A DNA stretch of 6,664 nucleotides from Oscillospiraceae bacterium (GTDB lineage: Bacteria; Bacillota; Clostridia; Oscillospirales; UBA929), in assembly GCA_031282535.1 (NCBI GenBank), contig JAITDM010000128.1, forward strand, positions 1-6,664, written 5' to 3'. Each line of letters begins with the position of its first letter. Positions within the stretch are counted from its first letter, which is position 1. A program made the position numbers and the translations under genes. The notes beneath the pieces were generated by a model. That model did not search any database. It was not told the DNA's origin and saw only the letters and a program-made list of their open reading frames with translations. Shown here one piece after another: positions 1-5,156 of the stretch.

Positions 1-19
1 TAAACACTTTTACCGCCCA
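1..19 (-). CDS. start of a downstream gene, cut by the window edge (possible HEPN partner)
   Basis: An ATG at 19-17 on the minus strand opens a frame reading M-G-G-K-S-V and then TA- before the window ends. It is preceded by AAGGAG nine bases upstream, a strong ribosome binding site. The frame overlaps the last ten bases of the nucleotidyltransferase gene, an arrangement typical of translationally coupled gene pairs. Small MNT nucleotidyltransferases are very often followed by a HEPN-domain protein, forming a toxin-antitoxin-like pair, so a HEPN protein is the leading guess. Only six codons are visible, so this identity is inference from context. If the seventh codon is TAA or TAG, the call is wrong. 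Confidence 0.4.
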
Positions 20-339
20 TACAGCAATACTCCTTCTCTGGCAATCAATTTTTGTAGTGTCGGTTCTTGCCGCCTGCGGTTAAACACGCTTGATGTTCCA
101 ACCATTAAATCCATGGGAAAATGCAATGCGGATCCGCGAAGATTTCTGCGAATTGCTACGCCAATATTAAGCGGATTTTCCTGCACCGCGTCCGGCACGA
201 CAACATAAATATCAAGGTCGCTGTCCTCGTTCGGCGTTCCGTAGGCGTATGAGCCGAACAAATAAATCGCCTCGGCGGGAACAGTTTTCAAAACGCTTTC
301 CTTGATTAAATCAAGTGCTTGCTGTACCCTTTGTTCCAT
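10..339 (-). CDS. MNT-type minimal nucleotidyltransferase domain protein
   Basis: Predicted small cytoplasmic nucleotidyltransferase of 109 residues, about the usual size for stand-alone MNT proteins. The polymerase-beta-superfamily signature is clear: LFGSYAYG around residues 27-34, GS at 29-30, then D41-L-D43 as the metal-binding pair, and D77 in PMDLMV as the probable third carboxylate. In known MNT/HEPN pairs the MNT partner acts as antitoxin by adding AMP groups to the HEPN ribonuclease; here that role is inferred. I chose ATG at 339 because GGTGA lies five bases upstream. In-frame TTG at 351 and GTG at 348 would add four and three residues but have poorly placed binding sites. The gene is much AT-richer than uvrA next to it, which suggests horizontal acquisition. 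It lies 62 bp after the uvrA stop on the same strand and overlaps a probable downstream gene. Confidence 0.85.
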   Translation of the reverse strand: MEQRVQQALDLIKESVLKTVPAEAIYLFGSYAYGTPNEDSDLDIYVVVPDAVQENPLNIGVAIRRNLRGSALHFPMDLMVGTSSVFNRRRQEPTLQKLIAREGVLLYGR

Positions 340-353
340 ACGGCTCACCAACC

Positions 354-382
354 TTTAGATGACATGCCCGACCGGGCATCAA
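354..382 (-). promoter_or_regulatory. weak candidate promoter with a 16-bp palindrome, upstream of the nucleotidyltransferase gene
   Basis: On the minus strand, TTGATG (382-377) and TCTAAA (359-354) are separated by 17 bases; each matches the SigA consensus at four of six positions. The spacer and the inner part of the -35 are covered by the perfect inverted repeat ATGCCCG-AC-CGGGCAT (364-379), which could be an operator. The predicted transcript would begin only about 8-10 bases before the ATG at 339. Toxin-antitoxin pairs often control themselves through such palindromes, but this site is only suggestive; the gene might simply be read through from uvrA. Confidence 0.3.
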
Positions 383-401
383 AAAGGGACGGAGAACCAC
401 A

Positions 402-3260
402 TCACAGATTCAGCTTGGCCCGCAGGTATTGGCCGGTGTAGGACGACGCGTGGGCGGCGATCTGTTCCGGGGTGCCGGTGGCGACGATCCGGCCGCCGCC
501 GTCGCCGCCCTCGGGCCCGAGGTCGATGATGTGGTCGGCCGTCTTGACGACCTCCAGATTGTGCTCAATGACGACCACCGTGTTGCCGCCCTCCACCAGC
601 CGGTCCAGTACCTCGATCAGCCGGTGTACGTCGGCAATGTGCAGCCCCGTCGTCGGCTCGTCCAGAATGTAAATCGTGCTGCCAGTCGAGCGCCGGGTCA
701 GCTCGCTGGCCAGCTTGACGCGCTGCGCCTCGCCGCCCGACAGCGTGGTCGAGGGCTGCCCCAGCCGGAGATAACCGAGGCCCACCTCGTTCAGCGTCCG
801 CAGCTTGCGGGCGATCTTGGGCACGTTTTCAAAGAAGACCAGCGCCTCCTCGCAGGTGAGTTCGAGCACGTCGAAAATGTTTTTGCCCTTGTAACGCACC
901 TCCAGCGTCTCCCGGTTGTAGCGGCGGCCCTTGCAGACGTCGCAGGGGACATAGATGTCCGGCAGAAAGTGCATCTCGATCTTCACCAGCCCGTCGCCCG
1001 CGCAGGACTCGCAGCGCCCGCCGCGGGTGTTGAACGAGAAACGGCCGGGGCCGTAGCCGCGCATCTTGGCGTCGGCGGTGGAGGCGAACAGCGTGCGGAT
1101 GTCGCCGAATACACCGGTGTAGGTGGCCGGGTTGGAGCGGGGCGTGCGCCCGATGGGGGACTGGTCAATGTCGATGACCTTGTCGAGATATTCCTTGCCC
1201 TCGATGGCGTCGTGCGCGCCCGCGCGGATCCGCGCGCCGTTTAGGTCGGCGGCCAGCCGCCGGTATAAAATCTGGTTGACCAGCGACGACTTGCCGGAAC
1301 CGGATACCCCCGTCACACAGGTGAAGGTGCCGAGGGGAATGTCAACGTCGATGTGCTGCAGGTTGTTTTCCGCCGCGCCCCGGATCGTCAGCGTGCGCCC
1401 GGAGCCCCGGCGGCGCTGCGCCGGCACCGGGATGCTGCGCTTCCCGGCCAGATACTGCCCGGTGATGGAGGCCTCGCAGGCGCGGATGTCGTCCACCGTG
1501 CCGGCGCAGATGATGTGCCCGCCGTGGACGCCGGCGCCCGGCCCTACGTCGATGATGTGGTCGGCGGCGTACATCGTGTCCTCGTCGTGCTCGACGACCA
1601 GGAGGGTGTTGCCCAGGTCGCGCAGGCGCCGCAGCGTGCCCAGCAGCTTGTCGTTGTCCCGCTGGTGCAGCCCGATGGATGGCTCGTCCAGAATGTACAG
1701 CACGCCCATCAGCGACGAGCCGATCTGCGTGGCCAGCCGGATGCGCTGGCTCTCGCCGCCGGACAGCGTGCCGGCGTGCCGGGACAGTGTAAGATACTGG
1801 AGCCCTACGCTGATCAAAAAGCCGAGGCGCTCCCGGATCTCTTTCAAAATGCGCTCGGCGATCATGGTCTCCTTCTCCGTCAGCGTCAGCGTGTCCCAGA
1901 AGGCCAGCGCCTCGGTGACGGTGCGGCGGGTGTAGTCGGCGATGGACAGCCCGCCCACCGTGACGGCGAGGCTCTCTTTCTTCAGCCGGCGCCCTTGGCA
2001 GTCCGGGCAGGGGACGGACGACATGCAGTCCTCGATCTCCTGGCGGGCCCAGTCGCTCTGCGTCTCCCGGTAGCGGCGCTCCAAATTGTTCACAAGGCCC
2101 TCGAAGGCCTGCTGCATGAGACCCGCGCCGCGCTCCGTGCGGTAGCGGATCTCCAGTTTGGCCCCTTTGGTGCCGTAGAGAAGCGCGTCCATCGCCTCGG
2201 GGGAGAATTTTCGCAGCGGCGTGTTCAGTGTGAAGCCGTAGACACGGCCGAGCGCCGAATAGTACATGTGAGCGATGGTGCCCTCCTCGGCGCTGCCCCA
2301 GCCGGAGGCCTTCACGGCGCCCTGCGCCAGTGAGAGCGCGCGGTTTGGCAAAATCCGGTCCGGGTCCACCTTGAGCTGCTCCCCCAGGCCCGTGCAGGTG
2401 GGGCAGGCGCCGTAGGGATTGTTGAAGGAGAACATGCGCGGCGTGAGTTCCTCGATCGAGACGCCGCAGTCCTCGCAGGCGTAGTTTTGAGAAAACAGCA
2501 GCGACTGTTCGGGGGTCGTCACCGCGCCGTCCGTCCCGATCATCTCGGGCAGGTGGGCCACGACGAGCCCCCCGGCGAGCGCCGCCGCGGTCTCCACCGA
2601 GTCGGTGAGCCGCGGACGCACGCCGTCGCGCACGACCAGCCGGTCGACGACGATCTCGATCGTGTGTTTTTTGTTTTTCTCCGGCCGGATCTCCTCGCTC
2701 AGGTCGTAGAGCTGTCCGTCCACCCGTACGCGCGCGTACCCGGAGCGGCGGGCGTCCTCAAAGACCTTCTGGTACTCGCCTTTCCGCGCCCGCACCACGG
2801 GGGCCAGAATCTGCAGGCGCGTGCCCTCCGGCAGCGCCTGCAGCTGGTCGATGATCTGGTCGATGCTCTGCTGGCGGATCACCTTCCCGCAGCGGGGGCA
2901 GTGCGGCACGCCGATGCGTGCCCAGAGCAGGCGCAGGTAGTCGTAGATCTCCGTGACAGTCCCCACCGTCGAGCGCGGGTTTTTGGAGGTGGTCTTCTGG
3001 TCGATGGAGATGGCCGGCGAAAGGCCCTCGATGTAGTCCACGTCCGGCTTCTCCATCTGCCCCAGGAACTGACGGGCATAGGAGGAGAGGGACTCGATGT
3101 AGCGGCGCTGCCCCTCGGCGTAGATGGTGTCGAACGCGAGAGACGACTTGCCGGAGCCGGACAGCCCGGTCAGCACGACCAGCTTGTCCCGCGGGATCTC
3201 GATGTCGACGTTTTTTAAATTGTGCTCGCGCGCGCCTTTGACAAAGATGCTGTTGCGCAT
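402..3260 (-). CDS. uvrA: UvrABC excinuclease subunit A (DNA damage recognition ATPase)
   Basis: UvrA, 952 residues, full length for the family. It is a cytoplasmic dimeric ABC-type ATPase that finds bulky DNA lesions and loads UvrB for incision by UvrC. Both nucleotide-binding domains are intact. Domain 1 has Walker A GLSGSGKS (32-39), signature LSGGESQR (about 498) and Walker B ILDEPSIGLH (about 523). Domain 2 has Walker A GVSGSGKS (about 650), signature LSGGEAQR (about 838) and DEPTTGLH (about 866). Zinc-module cysteine pairs are CPRC (about 120), CEDC (about 260) with CPTC (about 285), and CESC (about 748) with CDVC (about 771). I chose ATG at 3260 (MRNSIFVKGAREHNLKN) because it matches the usual UvrA N-terminus and has GAAGGGA upstream. 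The frame stays open 53 codons further up, but that stretch overlays a terminator and a palindrome. uvrB is not adjacent. A LexA-controlled promoter lies about 165 bp upstream. Confidence 0.98.
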   Translation of the reverse strand: MRNSIFVKGAREHNLKNVDIEIPRDKLVVLTGLSGSGKSSLAFDTIYAEGQRRYIESLSSYARQFLGQMEKPDVDYIEGLSPAISIDQKTTSKNPRSTVGTVTEIYDYLRLLWARIGVPHCPRCGKVIRQQSIDQIIDQLQALPEGTRLQILAPVVRARKGEYQKVFEDARRSGYARVRVDGQLYDLSEEIRPEKNKKHTIEIVVDRLVVRDGVRPRLTDSVETAAALAGGLVVAHLPEMIGTDGAVTTPEQSLLFSQNYACEDCGVSIEELTPRMFSFNNPYGACPTCTGLGEQLKVDPDRILPNRALSLAQGAVKASGWGSAEEGTIAHMYYSALGRVYGFTLNTPLRKFSPEAMDALLYGTKGAKLEIRYRTERGAGLMQQAFEGLVNNLERRYRETQSDWARQEIEDCMSSVPCPDCQGRRLKKESLAVTVGGLSIADYTRRTVTEALAFWDTLTLTEKETMIAERILKEIRERLGFLISVGLQYLTLSRHAGTLSGGESQRIRLATQIGSSLMGVLYILDEPSIGLHQRDNDKLLGTLRRLRDLGNTLLVVEHDEDTMYAADHIIDVGPGAGVHGGHIICAGTVDDIRACEASITGQYLAGKRSIPVPAQRRRGSGRTLTIRGAAENNLQHIDVDIPLGTFTCVTGVSGSGKSSLVNQILYRRLAADLNGARIRAGAHDAIEGKEYLDKVIDIDQSPIGRTPRSNPATYTGVFGDIRTLFASTADAKMRGYGPGRFSFNTRGGRCESCAGDGLVKIEMHFLPDIYVPCDVCKGRRYNRETLEVRYKGKNIFDVLELTCEEALVFFENVPKIARKLRTLNEVGLGYLRLGQPSTTLSGGEAQRVKLASELTRRSTGSTIYILDEPTTGLHIADVHRLIEVLDRLVEGGNTVVVIEHNLEVVKTADHIIDLGPEGGDGGGRIVATGTPEQIAAHASSYTGQYLRAKLNL

Positions 3261-3305
3261 ACGGTTGTCCCTTCCCCGGGGTGCCGCGCCTCCCGATAGA
3301 CCGGA

Positions 3306-3338
3306 CGCCAGAAATGTAAAATATTTACAATTCTGGCG
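3306..3338. repeat. 33-bp near-perfect palindrome in the uvrA leader
   Basis: The arms CGCCAGAAATGTAAA (3306-3320) and TTTACAATTCTGGCG (3324-3338) pair at 14 of 15 positions around the centre ATA; the one mismatch is A-A at 3314/3330. The outer part is GC-rich and the core AT-rich. It lies 46 bp before the uvrA start codon, between the terminator and the gene. In RNA it would form a long stem-loop, but no T-run follows on either strand, so it is not a standard terminator. It could be an RNA-processing or stabilising hairpin, or a protein-binding site. I do not recognise it as the operator of a specific regulator. Confidence 0.85.
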
Positions 3339-3365
3339 GGATGGGGCGCGTCCCCTCAAACAATC

Positions 3366-3400
3366 AAAAAACCTGCCGCGCGGTCCGGCCGCGCGGCAGG
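3366..3400 (-). terminator. intrinsic terminator between pyrC and uvrA
   Basis: A perfect 12-bp stem has arms CCTGCCGCGCGG (3372-3383) and CCGCGCGGCAGG (3389-3400) and a five-base loop. Read on the minus strand it is followed directly by TTTTTTGATTG (3371-3361), the classic form of a Rho-independent terminator. On the plus strand no T-run follows, so it works in one direction only. It would end transcripts from pyrC, whose stop codon is about 155 bp upstream. It also lies about 15 bases downstream of the predicted start of the SOS promoter, so uvrA transcripts must read through it. Confidence 0.88.
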
Positions 3401-3421
3401 GTCCTGTCCGACCTCTCAACC

Positions 3422-3450
3422 ATTATAAAGCGGAACAAATGTTCCGTCAA
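3422..3450 (-). promoter_or_regulatory. SigA-type SOS promoter facing uvrA
   Basis: On the minus strand, TTGACG (3450-3445) and a perfect TATAAT (3427-3422) are separated by 17 bases, an excellent vegetative promoter. An A/T tract, AAAAAATTT (3470-3462), lies 12-20 bp above the -35 and could act as an UP element. The spacer is filled by a LexA box, so LexA binding would block RNA polymerase directly. The start point is predicted near 3414-3416, giving uvrA a leader of about 155 nt. I see no other convincing promoter between here and the uvrA ATG. Confidence 0.82.
3431..3446. promoter_or_regulatory. LexA/DinR operator (SOS box)
   Basis: CGGAACAAATGTTCCG is a perfect inverted repeat with seven-base arms around AA. 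Its core, GAAC-AAAT-GTTC, fits the Gram-positive LexA consensus GAAC-RNRY-GTTY. The position between the -35 and -10, and the identity of the downstream gene as uvrA, a standard SOS target in Bacillus subtilis, support the assignment. The lexA gene is not in the window. Confidence 0.88.
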
Positions 3451-3507
3451 GCCGCACGGGGAAATTTTTTGCGAAACCCGCGGGCGAAAACAAACGCCGT
3501 GGAGGCG

Positions 3508-3524
3508 AAGGATGATTCGTCCTT
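3508..3524. repeat. 17-bp imperfect palindrome downstream of pyrC
   Basis: AAGGATGA-T-TCGTCCTT pairs at seven of eight positions (the exception can be a G-U pair in RNA). It lies about 30 bp after the pyrC stop and about 60 bp upstream of the SOS promoter -35. There is no T-run after it on the minus strand, so it is not a good terminator. It could be an operator or chance; I assign no role. Confidence 0.4.
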
Positions 3525-3554
3525 ACAACATCGCCCCGCGCACGCGGGCAGAAA

Positions 3555-4787
3555 TCAGAGCAGCAGCCGTCCGTGGCCCACGACGGCGACGCCGTCCACG
3601 AACACGTGGAGCACCCGGCCGCGCAGCGTCAGGCCGTCGAAGGGCGTGTTCTGCGACTTCGAGGCCAGACGGCGCGCCTCCACCTGCCAGCGGGCCTCCG
3701 GGTCGAAGAGCGTGAGATCCGCCGGACGTCCGGGGACCAGACGCCCCGCCGGGACGCGCAGCAGGTCGGCGGGCGCGGTGGTCAGCAGGCGCAGCAGCGC
3801 CGGCAGCGTCATCCGCCCCGCGTGGACCAGCGCCGTCAGCGACGCGGCGAGCAGCGTCTCAAGGCCCACGACGCCGTTTGGCGCGCGCTCCAGAGGGCCC
3901 GACTTTTCGCTCGGATGGTGCGGCGCGTGGTCGGAGGCGATGACCTGGATGTCCCCGTCGGCCAGCCCCTGGAGGATGGCCGCGCGGTCCTCCTCCGCGG
4001 CCAGCGGCGGATTCATCTTCGCGTTCGCGCCGATCCGTCGGAAGTCGGCCTCGGTGAACCAGAAGTAATGCGGACACGTCTCGCAGGTGACCGGGACGCC
4101 CCGCGCCCGGGCGGCGCGCACGGCGTCCAGCGTCTCCCGCCGGCTGACGTGGGCGATGTGCACCGGGCAGCCGGTCTCCTCGGCCAGCGCGATGTCCCGC
4201 AGCGCCTGCGCCGTCTCGGGTTCGCAGTGGGAGACGACAGGGAGCGGGAGCGCGGCGGCGGCCGTGAGGCCCGCGCGCATCAGGTCGTCGCTTACCACCG
4301 GCCGGCCGTCGTCGCTCAACGCGACGGCGCCGGCCCGCCGCAGCGCCTTGCCGTCGGTCAGCCGTTTGCCGCACTGCCCCTCGGAGAGCGCGGCGATGGG
4401 CAGCACCTTGACGATGCCCGTGTCGGCGGCGCGCGCCCGGACCCAGGCGATCTGATCCGGGGTGTCGAGCACCGGCTTGGTGTTCGGCATGCAGGCCACC
4501 GTCGTCACACCGCCCGCGGCGGCGGCCCGGGTGCCGGAGGCGATGTCCTCCTTGTGCGTCTCGCCCGGCTCGCGCAGGTGCACATGCATGTCGACAAGCC
4601 CCGGCGCCACGACGAGCCCCGCGGCGTGAATCGTCTCAAACGTACCGACCGGCGCGATTTTCCCGGGCGCCTCGACGGCCTCGATCACGCCGTCGCGCAG
4701 GTATACGTCGGCCACGCGGTCAAAACCGGACGCCGGGTCGATGACCCGGCCGCCCTTCAGCAGATAGGGCATGGGACGCACAGACAT
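3555..4787 (-). CDS. pyrC: dihydroorotase, class I amidohydrolase
   Basis: Dihydroorotase, 410 residues. It interconverts N-carbamoyl-aspartate and dihydroorotate, the third step of pyrimidine synthesis, in the cytoplasm. The signature DMHVHLREPG (66-75) gives metal ligands H68 and H70 and substrate-binding R72. The remaining expected ligands are D160 (SDDG), H187 (SHCEP), H213 (IAHVS) and D286 (ASDHAPH). N102 in MPNTKP is the probable carboxylate-binding asparagine. ETCPHYFWF (236-244) and AKMNPPL (256-262) are also family motifs. The distance from H187 to H213 is about half that of classical members such as the Aquifex enzyme, so one loop is missing. ATG at 4787 was chosen because AGGAGG lies eight bases upstream; an internal ATG at 4772 lacks this. 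The gene stands alone, with its own promoter about 160 bp upstream and a terminator downstream. Hydantoinase is less likely, given HLREPG. Confidence 0.95.
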   Translation of the reverse strand: MSVRPMPYLLKGGRVIDPASGFDRVADVYLRDGVIEAVEAPGKIAPVGTFETIHAAGLVVAPGLVDMHVHLREPGETHKEDIASGTRAAAAGGVTTVACMPNTKPVLDTPDQIAWVRARAADTGIVKVLPIAALSEGQCGKRLTDGKALRRAGAVALSDDGRPVVSDDLMRAGLTAAAALPLPVVSHCEPETAQALRDIALAEETGCPVHIAHVSRRETLDAVRAARARGVPVTCETCPHYFWFTEADFRRIGANAKMNPPLAAEEDRAAILQGLADGDIQVIASDHAPHHPSEKSGPLERAPNGVVGLETLLAASLTALVHAGRMTLPALLRLLTTAPADLLRVPAGRLVPGRPADLTLFDPEARWQVEARRLASKSQNTPFDGLTLRGRVLHVFVDGVAVVGHGRLLL

Positions 4788-4858
4788 AAAAGCCGCCTCC
4801 TCCTCTTCGCAGGGGTGTGCGTTTTGGGTAGGGATTGGGGATTTTGAACCCTTCCTCC

Positions 4859-4984
4859 TTATAGATCGATCGACAGCGGGTGAATCACCAGTCCGGTGGT
4901 GAGTTTCGGATCAAAATAGGTGGATTTTTGCGGCATCGTTTGCGCCGCCCCTCTATTATCCACGATTGGCACGAAATTGTCAAA
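4859..4984 (-). pseudogene. 3' relic of a DUF1015-family gene
   Basis: The minus-strand frame ending at the TAA at 4861-4859 reads FVPIVDNRG, then MPQKSTYFDPKLTTGL, then VIHPLSIDL. This resembles the C-terminus of DUF1015 proteins, which commonly end in a motif like MPQKSTYFYPKL-GLV. The family is about 400 residues long; only about 30-40 C-terminal residues are visible here. Upstream the frame soon becomes unrelated sequence and then the htpG control region, so the body of the gene is gone. A strong minus-strand promoter now sits inside the relic. From ATG at 4936 the promoter could still express a 25-residue peptide, though its ribosome binding site is weak. The family assignment is from memory of the motif. 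An alternative is a real short leader peptide for pyrC. Confidence 0.45.
4955..4983 (-). promoter_or_regulatory. SigA-type promoter for pyrC
   Basis: On the minus strand, a perfect TTGACA (4983-4978) is followed after 17 bases by GATAAT (4960-4955), five of six to consensus. The start is predicted near 4948, giving pyrC a leader of about 160 nt. I see no PyrR-binding loop or obvious attenuator in that leader, but it holds the 25-codon frame 4936-4859. It is divergent from the htpG promoter, with the two -35 boxes about 46 bp apart. Confidence 0.7.
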
Positions 4985-5029
4985 CACCAACTTCTCGCCG
5001 GCGCCGCGCGGGCGGTCGAATTTTTTCTC

Positions 5030-5057
5030 TTGCATTTTTCGCCGGATTGGGTACAAT
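5030..5057 (+). promoter_or_regulatory. SigA-type promoter for htpG
   Basis: TTGCAT (5030-5035) and TACAAT (5052-5057) are separated by 16 bases. The start point is predicted near 5063-5065, at the left edge of the CIRCE element. This is the usual geometry for HrcA-repressed vegetative promoters. The leader to the htpG start would be about 93 nt. Confidence 0.8.
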
Positions 5058-5061
5058 AGTA

Positions 5062-5088
5062 TTGGCACTCGTGCAAAGGGAGTGCCAA
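5062..5088. promoter_or_regulatory. CIRCE element (HrcA operator) upstream of htpG
   Basis: TTGGCACTC (5062-5070), a nine-base spacer, and GAGTGCCAA (5080-5088) form a perfect 9-9-9 inverted repeat. It differs from the CIRCE consensus TTAGCACTC-N9-GAGTGCTAA by one symmetric change in each arm, so pairing is kept. HrcA binds this DNA and represses heat-shock genes, usually groESL and dnaK. Its location over the predicted start point of htpG implies HrcA control of Hsp90. The hrcA gene is not in the window. Confidence 0.94.
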
Positions 5089-5096
5089 ATCACAAA

Positions 5097-5138
5097 GGGC
5101 CCCCGGGGGAGGAACGGCGGCCGGGTGCGCGGGGGCCC
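5097..5138 (+). other. GC-rich stem-loop in the htpG leader
   Basis: GGGCCCCCG (5097-5105) and CGGGGGCCC (5130-5138) form a perfect 9-bp stem enclosing 24 G-rich bases. It ends four bases before the GAGGAG ribosome binding site (5143-5148) of htpG. CCCCCGGGGG (5100-5109) offers a competing local pairing. It could influence translation or mRNA stability. It is probably too stable to melt as a simple thermometer, and no T-run follows it, so it is not a terminator. Confidence 0.5.
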
Positions 5139-5156
5139 GGAAGAGGAGTGAGGAAA

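Noticed and set aside
364..385. Hairpin plus A5 as a terminator for uvrA
   Set aside because: For minus-strand transcripts the T-run comes before the stem, and for plus-strand transcripts the stem is followed by A, so neither direction gives a terminator.
429..3218. Several long plus-strand open frames opposite uvrA (429-1244, 1353-2333, 2487-3218 and others)
   Set aside because: They are antisense to a complete UvrA and show only the composition bias expected from its codons.
3261..3419. 53-codon N-terminal extension of uvrA in the same open frame
   Set aside because: It covers the terminator stem and the 33-bp palindrome, has no UvrA-like residues, and the downstream ATG at 3260 has a ribosome binding site and the normal UvrA N-terminus.
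3535..3548. CCCGCG-CA-CGCGGG hairpin just after the pyrC stop as a terminator
   Set aside because: No T-run follows on the minus strand; the 3366-3400 structure is far better.
3573..4847. 424-codon plus-strand open frame opposite pyrC
   Set aside because: The minus strand encodes dihydroorotase with intact metal ligands; the plus frame is H/R/G-rich shadow sequence without a recognisable domain.
4991..5028. GC-rich stretch followed by T6 as a plus-strand terminator
   Set aside because: The stem is poor and no plus-strand gene lies upstream within the window; the T-run is better explained as AT-rich DNA next to the htpG -35.
4966..5151. 61-codon plus-strand frame with a short hydrophobic stretch
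   Set aside because: It runs through the htpG promoter and CIRCE element, and its tail is translated repeat-like GC sequence; no good ribosome binding site.
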